DNA of 5,652 nucleotides from Pelotomaculum sp. (GTDB taxonomy: Bacteria; Bacillota; Desulfotomaculia; Desulfotomaculales; Pelotomaculaceae). The DNA is taken from the NCBI GenBank assembly GCA_003489345.1, contig DNIT01000049.1, positions 20,708 to 26,359 of the forward strand, written 5' to 3'. The position numbers were made by a program, and so were the translations under genes. Under the pieces are notes generated by a model. It searched no databases, was not told where the DNA came from, and saw only the letters and a list, made by a program, of their open reading frames with translations. This document shows positions 1 through 4,585 of this stretch, piece by piece. Numbering within the stretch: position 1 is the first letter of the stretch; every line of letters starts with the position of its first letter.

Positions 1-484
1 TAACCGCCCCGGCGCCGATGGCGTCCCTGATTCTGTCCACTACCTGCTGGGGATCTTTAGGCCCAAGGACAATGTGCTTCTCGAAGGGGTACATTGTTCC
101 CGCCACATCATCGATGAGCGCCAGGTGATGTCCGGCCACCCGGTAAAAATCCCCCTTGCGTCCTACAAGCCTGCCTGCTGCAGCCGCGGCAACCCCAAGC
201 AGGATCTGCAGGGTCCCGGTTTCTTGAATAGCGAGCTGCATGGCTTGGGGAGTCGCTAGGCTCCCATCCTTGCCCGGGAAACGACAAAGAATTTTGGCCA
301 GAAACCCCGGGCGCACTGTTTCCGGCAGGATCGCCCGGCCCTGGGTAATCGCCACCACACTTTCAGCTACAGTGACAATATCCCCGGGCCCCACTATGTC
401 TCCCGTATATTTTTTAACGACATCAACAATATCGTCCTTCTCGGTAAGGATGTGAGTCCTGATCGGTATCCTGGCCGTAATCAC
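1..484 (-). CDS. CofE-like gamma-glutamyl ligase family protein, 3' end off window
   Basis: The first 161 codons of a gene that runs off the left edge. It starts with GTG at 484, overlapping the amidase stop as GTGA, with AGAGG five bases upstream inside the amidase gene. The protein resembles coenzyme F420-0:L-glutamate ligase (CofE, usually about 230-250 residues), an enzyme that adds glutamate to the F420 lactyl tail using GTP. The visible match is the N-terminal part: PIRTHILTEKDD (residues 7-18), then GPGDIVTVAESVVAITQGR (32-50), which fits the family's 'GDvlvvaekvvsi..Gr' block. Further on, the AGVDaSN and LLPeDPd blocks typical of F420-making enzymes are replaced by DDVAGTMYP (125-133) and VLGPKDP (139-145). 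Membership of the fold is fairly secure, but F420 as substrate is doubtful. It is cytoplasmic, with no signal or membrane segment visible. Its tight coupling to a peptidoglycan amidase suggests a role other than F420 synthesis, which is inference only. Confidence 0.8.
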   Translation of the reverse strand, partial: MITARIPIRTHILTEKDDIVDVVKKYTGDIVGPGDIVTVAESVVAITQGRAILPETVRPGFLAKILCRFPGKDGSLATPQAMQLAIQETGTLQILLGVAAAAAGRLVGRKGDFYRVAGHHLALIDDVAGTMYPFEKHIVLGPKDPQQVVDRIRDAIGAGAV

Positions 485-1404
485 ACCAACACCTCTTGTT
501 GCCGGACAGAACCCGCCAGATAATTCTTCACTCCGTTGAAAATCCCTTCCGCCGCTTTCCTGTGCACTGTCGGGCTGCGCAACAGACCTTCTTCCACCCA
601 GTTGGTGATGGTAACCACCTCGACCTCAATGGCCGGTATTGAGCCTAATATCCCGTATTCCTTTTTTTTTCTGATCCCGCGATCCACCAGTTTGAGTTTC
701 TTGAGCAGTTCTTCCTTGACGTGTCCGGCCAGGCCGGCGCTGCCACGGCTGGAGGATGAATACAGCACCGCCGCCCCGCTTACCTTGTTATTCTGATCGG
801 TATTGGTATGAATACTTACAAAGATGCAGGCATTTTGCTCCTTTGCAACCTTCATTCGTTTTGTGGAAGAAACCGCCTGGTCCCCCTGTCTGGTCAAGAT
901 AACTTCCGCCCCGGCCTGTTCAAACAATTTCTTTAAATCTAAGGCAATTCTCATTACCACATTCTTTTCGACAAGGTTAACCGGTCCCCGGCCTCCCAGA
1001 TCCTCTCCGCCGTGCCCTGGGTCGATCACTATTTTCTTGTCCTGGAATAATCTGGTAATAAAGCTTCTCTCCAGAGTGATGGATGTCCTTACAGGCAATT
1101 CTCCGGTAACCCCAAAGTCAAATGCCGCCGGGTGTTCGGTTTCGATAGCTACAGTAATCCTGTCGTGACCGGCCTGGTCCAGCGATACCCTCCGGATCAG
1201 TCCATCGTTAATTTCCACAGGCCCTAACGGCATATTGGCTATAACCCCTGAACCTTCGAGCAGAATTTTACCGTCCTGCCGCTTTACTTTAGTCTCAAAA
1301 GGCCCGGTTGATTCGATAACAACTCTGGAAAAGAGCAAACTTCCCTCGTTTTCAACAACTTTGGACCAGATATTGGTGATCCTGGGGATTTTTCTGGAAG
1401 ACAA
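481..1404 (-). CDS. N-acetylmuramoyl-L-alanine amidase (Amidase_3) with AMIN-like N-terminal domain
   Basis: A 307-residue zinc amidase of the AmiC/CwlD type, which cuts the bond between muramic acid and L-alanine in peptidoglycan. The C-terminal catalytic domain (about 123-296) begins KIVIDPGHGG. Predicted zinc ligands are H131, E146 (NLVEKN) and H199 (SIHTNT), and the catalytic glutamate is E262 in PAIEVEV, followed by the usual TN at 267-268. Residues 7-115 form a beta-rich region resembling an AMIN domain, which in relatives directs the enzyme to the wall. The start is TTG at 1404: GGAAGGAGG lies seven bases upstream, and an in-frame TGA at 1428-1426 excludes any longer form. The protein therefore begins MSSRKIPRITNIW and has no signal peptide, which is odd for a wall hydrolase. 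The 3' end overlaps the CofE-like gene by four bases. The family call is secure; the site of action is not. Confidence 0.93.
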   Translation of the reverse strand: MSSRKIPRITNIWSKVVENEGSLLFSRVVIESTGPFETKVKRQDGKILLEGSGVIANMPLGPVEINDGLIRRVSLDQAGHDRITVAIETEHPAAFDFGVTGELPVRTSITLERSFITRLFQDKKIVIDPGHGGEDLGGRGPVNLVEKNVVMRIALDLKKLFEQAGAEVILTRQGDQAVSSTKRMKVAKEQNACIFVSIHTNTDQNNKVSGAAVLYSSSSRGSAGLAGHVKEELLKKLKLVDRGIRKKKEYGILGSIPAIEVEVVTITNWVEEGLLRSPTVHRKAAEGIFNGVKNYLAGSVRQQEVLV

Positions 1405-1465
1405 TAGGGCGCCTCCTTCCCAAAATCATGCGATCTGGACAGGCAAAAAAGTCATTACTAAAGCT

Positions 1466-1486
1466 TATTCTCTATCGGTGAGAATA
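1466..1486 (-). terminator. Weak hairpin after the PAP2 gene
   Basis: A seven-base-pair inverted repeat, TATTCTC and GAGAATA around a seven-base loop, begins seven bases past the PAP2 stop codon. It is AT-rich, and the only T-run (six Ts near 1450) is about ten bases beyond the stem, so it is a poor intrinsic terminator. It could instead protect the 3' end of the message. The 88-base gap to the amidase start holds no convincing promoter, so readthrough from the PAP2 gene into the amidase gene is possible. Confidence 0.25.
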
Positions 1487-1492
1487 TATGTG

Positions 1493-2083
1493 TTATTTTA
1501 TGGGATATGAGGGGGAGCGCCCGGTCCTTCTGGAAGGCCTGTAAACACTTGCCTCCAACCGCAAAACAAATCTGGCGCACAACGCCCCCAACAGGGCCCC
1601 GCCCAGGATGTCCAAGGGATAGTGAACGCCAACGTAAACCCTGGAAAATGCCATAACAACCGCCGTCAGCAACGCCAGCCGGGCCAGCCGGGGTATTTTG
1701 CGGGCGACCACAAGGCTCGAGGCGAAAGCGTTGGCTGCATGTCCCGACGGAAAGGAAAAAGAACCGGGTGTAGCCACCAGCAAGTTTACGCCCTCAAGGC
1801 TTAAAAAAGGCCTGGGTCGCTGAAATATGTGCTTTAAGATTTCCTCTCCAAGCACAAAGCTGATGAAAAGGGCTAACAGCATCAAAAAAGAGGTCCTTCT
1901 CATTTTAGGTCCAAACAGATAGAGAAGGAGCGCAAAGAACAACCAGAGCAGGCCATTATCGCCGACATTGCTGACAAAAGGCATAACCACATTAAAGAAG
2001 GCATTATGCAGGGACTGATTAACGAAATAAAACCATTGTATGTCCAAGCTTTTGATAGTAAAGAAGACGCTATCCAGCATCAT
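1493..2083 (-). CDS. PAP2-family phosphatase, probable undecaprenyl-pyrophosphate phosphatase (BcrC-like)
   Basis: A membrane phosphatase of about 196 residues with all three PAP2 signature motifs, numbered from ATG 2083: K84-x6-R91-P92, P112-S113-G114-H115, and S147-R148-x5-H154-x3-D158. H154 is the expected nucleophile and H115 the proton donor. Hydrophobic segments near residues 45-60, 65-83, 115-128, 135-148 and 158-172 fit a multi-spanning protein with its active site on the outer face. Small bacterial members of this class often dephosphorylate undecaprenyl pyrophosphate, returning the carrier used for wall synthesis; phosphatidic acid or PG-phosphate phosphatase activity cannot be excluded. 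The start is uncertain. A GTG at 2089 lies inside the AGGTGG site and is unlikely; ATG 2083 and ATG 2080 are both reasonable. The basic C-terminal tail (RPSRRTGRSPSYPIK) is probably cytoplasmic. The gene appears to have its own weak promoter. Confidence 0.9.
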   Translation of the reverse strand: MMLDSVFFTIKSLDIQWFYFVNQSLHNAFFNVVMPFVSNVGDNGLLWLFFALLLYLFGPKMRRTSFLMLLALFISFVLGEEILKHIFQRPRPFLSLEGVNLLVATPGSFSFPSGHAANAFASSLVVARKIPRLARLALLTAVVMAFSRVYVGVHYPLDILGGALLGALCARFVLRLEASVYRPSRRTGRSPSYPIK

Positions 2084-2085
2084 GT

Positions 2086-2091
2086 CCACCT
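2086..2091 (-). promoter_or_regulatory. Ribosome binding site of the PAP2 gene
   Basis: AGGTGG lies two bases before ATG 2083 and five before ATG 2080. Taking AGG as the pairing core gives spacings of five and eight bases. The GTG at 2089-2087 forms part of this site, so it is not the likely start. Confidence 0.5.
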
Positions 2092-2132
2092 GTTATTCGT
2101 AATACTGTTCTTATTAATACGAGAGACGGAAA

Positions 2133-2161
2133 AGATTAGGATGGGACATCCCGGTTGACAA
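2133..2161 (-). promoter_or_regulatory. Possible sigma-A promoter for the PAP2 gene, with palindrome in spacer
   Basis: A -35 box TTGTCA (2161-2156, five of six matches) is separated by exactly 17 bases from TAATCT (2138-2133, three of six). The -10 box is weak, so this is tentative. Transcription would start near 2126 and leave a leader of about 43 bases before ATG 2083. The last 13 spacer bases form an inverted repeat, GGATG-TCC-CATCC, which could be a repressor site or simply chance. No better -35/-10 pair was found in this gap. Confidence 0.33.
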
Positions 2162-2241
2162 GGCGTCAGCAGGGCATGAAAAAACAAGCGATGCGGGCGC
2201 GAATGGATTTTAAGCACATCCGCATACCTATGGAGCCAATG

Positions 2242-2270
2242 AAAAAATTAAGACCTGCCCGTTTACAGGT
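2242..2270 (-). terminator. Probable intrinsic terminator of dedA
   Basis: About 46 bases after the dedA stop, ACCTG and CAGGT form a five-base-pair stem around an eight-base loop, followed on the transcribed strand by CTTAATTTTTT. The stem is short but the U-rich tail is good. A wider seven-base-pair repeat, AGCCAAT (2302-2296) and ATTGGCT (2240-2234), encloses the whole element. It separates dedA from the PAP2 gene. Confidence 0.5.
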
Positions 2271-2316
2271 TAGGGCAAAGGATAATCAGGATCTTATTGG
2301 CTATACCCACCCGTGG

Positions 2317-2928
2317 CTAGCGCTTGCGGCGCAGCCAGAGGTAGACGCCCAGGACAACCAGGCCAAGCACGACAACTATGTCCAGTTTGTGGTACAGGGG
2401 TTCAATCGCTTTCCAGTTCTGCCCCAGCTTAAACCCGACATAGGTGAGCAGCAGACTCCAAGGCAGTGAGCCCATAAAGGTGTAAAAAACAAACTTTTTA
2501 AAATTCATCCCGCCGATTCCCGCGGGAAGAGAGATAAAGGTGCGTACAATCGGCATCAACCGGGTAAAAAAGACCGTGGCCTCACCATAGCGCTCAAACC
2601 AACCGGTAGCCTGATCCAGGTGTTTTATGGAAAAGCCAAAGTAACGGCCATATTTCAGCAGGAAAGGTCTCCCCCCCAACAGTCCCAGGTAGTAGGAGAG
2701 GATCGAGCCAACTGTCCCGCCGATTGTTCCAGCCAGCACGGCACGGTAAAACTCGAGCCGGCCAGTTGAAACCAGATAACCGCCAAAAGGCAAAATTACT
2801 TCGCTGGGCAGGGGGATATTGGCGCTTTCTATGGCCATGCCGATCGCAATCCCCCAGTATCCGGTGGCTGCAATTGCATCGGTAATAGTTTTGAAAACAA
2901 CTTCAATGAATTCAGTTATAAAAGTCAA
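2317..2928 (-). CDS. DedA-family membrane protein
   Basis: A 203-residue integral membrane protein of the DedA/SNARE-associated (VTT) superfamily. Matching blocks are E34 followed by NIPLPSEVILPFGG (37-50), GTIGGTVGS (68-75) with YYLG and GR at 79-87, then F111-x-R113-Y-G115, and FFTRLMPIVRTFISLPAG (120-137), the most characteristic stretch, with R123, P126, R129 and P135. A conserved G153 and W157 follow in the next membrane helix, and the protein ends in a basic LRRKR tail. Some DedA proteins return undecaprenyl phosphate to the inner face of the membrane; others are linked to lipid scrambling or proton-dependent homeostasis, so the exact substrate is open. The start is TTG 2928, five bases after AAGGAGGG; the open frame extends upstream to 3048, but that part crosses a hairpin and has no DedA similarity. 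The neighbouring PAP2 gene fits a shared lipid-carrier role. Confidence 0.93.
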   Translation of the reverse strand: MTFITEFIEVVFKTITDAIAATGYWGIAIGMAIESANIPLPSEVILPFGGYLVSTGRLEFYRAVLAGTIGGTVGSILSYYLGLLGGRPFLLKYGRYFGFSIKHLDQATGWFERYGEATVFFTRLMPIVRTFISLPAGIGGMNFKKFVFYTFMGSLPWSLLLTYVGFKLGQNWKAIEPLYHKLDIVVVLGLVVLGVYLWLRRKR

Positions 2929-2933
2929 AACGC

Positions 2934-2940
2934 CCTCCTT
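2934..2940 (-). promoter_or_regulatory. Ribosome binding site fixing the TTG start of dedA
   Basis: AAGGAGG, a near-perfect match to the 16S rRNA tail, ends five bases before TTG 2928. No ATG or GTG lies near it in this frame. This sets the start and excludes the longer open frame reaching 3048. The 3' arm of the 9-bp leader hairpin ends eight bases upstream of this site. Confidence 0.8.
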
Positions 2941-2947
2941 ATAAGAA

Positions 2948-2992
2948 CACATCCCGTCTGTAAAAAAGCGGGATGTGCATCCCTTCCCTTTT
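2948..2992 (-). terminator. Two alternative hairpins between the SEC-C gene and dedA (terminator or attenuator)
   Basis: Read on the transcribed strand, GGGAT-GCAC-ATCCC (2983-2970) is followed by GC and six Ts (2967-2962); A-rich bases upstream can pair with the Ts, as in ordinary intrinsic terminators. The descending arm is also the first arm of a longer nine-base-pair stem, CACATCCCG (2977-2969) with CGGGATGTG (2956-2948), whose loop contains the T-tract. The two structures cannot form together. The site lies 32 bases past the SEC-C stop and eight bases before the dedA ribosome binding site. No usable promoter was found between it and dedA, so dedA may depend on readthrough. Confidence 0.5.
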
Positions 2993-3023
2993 AGCCTTGC
3001 GGCCGGTATGTTGCCTTTGCAGA

Positions 3024-4493
3024 CTAGAAGAGGATGGTTTTCCTGCAACCGTGCAGGGGTGGTTTTTTACTGGTATAGCGATTATCGTAGGCGACCAGTT
3101 GGAGTGATTGGCAGAGCAGTCTGAACCTGGACGAGATGGTCGATGACGCAACTCCATACTGCCCGGCCAAATCCTGCTGCTTAACCGCTTTTTCGTTTTC
3201 CAGCCTGCTAAAAGCATATATCACTGTGGCGGCCCAAACCGCTGTTTTGCGAATGGACGGCTGCTCTTTGGAGCAAAAGTCATACCAAAGTTTAAGGGCT
3301 CCCTTCTGCTGTTTGGGTCCATAACCGAGCGCTTTAAGTCCATCCTGAACCCGGTCGGCGACCGCCGCATACCCGGGTTCCGGCCAGGAGTAAAACGCAG
3401 GCGGCGCAGCCATTCCCTCGGTCGGCAGTTCCCGGCGGCGACCTGTACTCTCCATAATATTCTCTTGGAACAGAGCGCTTAACATTCTCCTGGCTTCCTG
3501 CATAAACCCAGTTGTCGAGACAGTTATGACCATAAACTTTGGGGTCAGGATCAATTGGCCTATTACCGCCCGCAACGGCTTTTTCCTGCAAGACCGGCCC
3601 AACAGGGCGGCAGCCGCCTGTCTGAAGCCACCTGACGAATCATAGAGCTCCCGCAGCAACGTGAAGTCACCCGATTGATTCATCTTTTCCAGGGCTTCCT
3701 GCCAGTTTTCCACGGCAAATACAGCCATGCGCTCCAGCCCGCTTTCCGGGCTGTCCTGCTCCTGCTGCGCTCCTGAGGCGCCAAGCTCCAGGACGTAGGC
3801 ATTGATCTTATGTGCTCTTTCTTTCAGATAGCTTCTCCAACCCCGGGCCTTCGTCCTTTGCCTGTCACAATACTCCTGCCGATCCTGGTACAGGTAATTA
3901 AGTAGCGCTTCCTTACAGTTACCGGGCAAGGCCAATCCGCTGGTAGAAAACTCGTATTCCTCTCCCACCTTGAGGACCCTCATCAGGAGGATGCTTCCCG
4001 ATTCTATTTCAGATGCCGCGTTCACATCGTGCACCCGGATTACCCCGCGACCGAGTAATTCTCTGATCATCAGCCCTTCACCGGGCAAAGTCATGGTTAC
4101 CTCGTAAAGAGATATGGGAGAATTGGCCCAGTCCTTGGCCAGCCCGGAACCTTTTTCCCCCAGGTCTTGGAGGTTTTCCTGCCAGAATGTTTCAATCACT
4201 GTCTTGCCGCTGGACAGTTTATAATCAAAGATAAACCATTCAAAGCAGCGTTCCATAGTGAAGTCATCATAGCGATCAACCAACTGCTGGTCCATACAGC
4301 CCAGGTACAGGTCCTGTGCCCGTGCCGCTTCCCAGGCAAAGAAGGGCTGGTCGGCATAATCACCGAGCCTGCGGCGCAAATCCTGCCCGGTGTGACGCCA
4401 CCTGATCTGGTCAAGAGGGAAGACTTTCCGGCTGCAGCAGTGAAGATAGGGCTTTCCGCTACCGCACGGACATAATTTTTCAGTTCCGGACAT
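3024..4493 (-). CDS. SEC-C zinc-motif protein with C-terminal helix-turn-helix-like region, function unknown
   Basis: A 489-residue soluble protein. Residues 8-20, CPCGSGKPYLHCC, are a textbook SEC-C zinc motif (ligands C8, C10, C19, C20), as found at the end of SecA and in many stand-alone proteins, here at the N terminus. Residues 55-235 form a conserved-looking body with an aromatic ERCFEWFIFDYKL segment (81-93) and a likely beta-rich part (126-190) including SLYEVTMTLPG and the HDVNAASEIESG region. Residues 245-350 show no recognised motif. Residues 376-465 are helical, with WAATVIYAFSRLE (420-432) followed by KQQDLAGQYGVASSTISSRFRLL (438-460), which reads as a helix-turn-helix and resembles the second half of a cyclin-box repeat. 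This suggests nucleic-acid binding or regulation, by inference. The start is ATG 4493, five bases after GGGGAGGTG, behind a good promoter of its own. There is no signal peptide or membrane segment. Confidence 0.85.
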   Translation of the reverse strand: MSGTEKLCPCGSGKPYLHCCSRKVFPLDQIRWRHTGQDLRRRLGDYADQPFFAWEAARAQDLYLGCMDQQLVDRYDDFTMERCFEWFIFDYKLSSGKTVIETFWQENLQDLGEKGSGLAKDWANSPISLYEVTMTLPGEGLMIRELLGRGVIRVHDVNAASEIESGSILLMRVLKVGEEYEFSTSGLALPGNCKEALLNYLYQDRQEYCDRQRTKARGWRSYLKERAHKINAYVLELGASGAQQEQDSPESGLERMAVFAVENWQEALEKMNQSGDFTLLRELYDSSGGFRQAAAALLGRSCRKKPLRAVIGQLILTPKFMVITVSTTGFMQEARRMLSALFQENIMESTGRRRELPTEGMAAPPAFYSWPEPGYAAVADRVQDGLKALGYGPKQQKGALKLWYDFCSKEQPSIRKTAVWAATVIYAFSRLENEKAVKQQDLAGQYGVASSTISSRFRLLCQSLQLVAYDNRYTSKKPPLHGCRKTILF

Positions 4494-4556
4494 GAAAACA
4501 CCTCCCCATATAAGTTATGCCTGAATAGCAATTATTCTTGACCAGATCGACTATTA

Positions 4557-4585
4557 TTTATATCACATATGAAATTATTTCTCAA
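4557..4585 (-). promoter_or_regulatory. Sigma-A promoter with extended -10 for the SEC-C gene
   Basis: TTGAGA (4585-4580, five of six) is followed after exactly 17 bases by TATAAA (4562-4557, five of six), preceded by TGA, which gives the TGn extended -10. The -35 box overlaps the last codons of the protease gene. Transcription should begin near 4550, with a leader of about 57 bases to ATG 4493. This is the best promoter in the window and suggests the SEC-C gene is expressed independently of the protease. No terminator is visible between the two genes, so readthrough may add to it. Confidence 0.68.

Noticed and set aside
74..1804. Plus-strand and alternative-frame ORFs across the ligase, amidase and PAP2 genes
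   Set aside because: They are antisense shadows of well-supported minus-strand genes, with low-complexity or unrecognisable products and no ribosome binding sites.
2155..2160. TTGACA on the plus strand as a -35 box
   Set aside because: No -10-like sequence lies 15 to 19 bases downstream, and no plus-strand gene follows.
2168..2227. Nineteen-codon ORF on the minus strand (MRMCLKSIRARIACFFMPC)
   Set aside because: There is no usable ribosome binding site and no similarity to a leader peptide; it lies among inverted repeats.
2940..2967. Promoter with TTTTTA and TATAAG before dedA
   Set aside because: The -10 would overlap the ribosome binding site, so the transcript would lack it; the -35 matches only three of six positions.
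2929..3048. Longer dedA reading frame starting at TTG 3048 and overlapping the SEC-C gene
   Set aside because: The extra 40 residues resemble no DedA sequence, cross the hairpin region, and lack a ribosome binding site, while TTG 2928 has an excellent one.
2940..3060. Possible cyclic di-GMP-I riboswitch, because GCAAAGGC, GGCCGCAAGGC and GCTAAAA resemble parts of its core
   Set aside because: The expected paired helices and the downstream half of the aptamer could not be aligned, and part of the segment lies in the SEC-C coding sequence.
4521..4540. Inverted repeat GAATA/TATTC between the protease and SEC-C genes as a terminator
   Set aside because: The stem is five AT-only or nearly AT-only pairs with no T-tract after it, and it lies downstream of the SEC-C promoter, in the leader.
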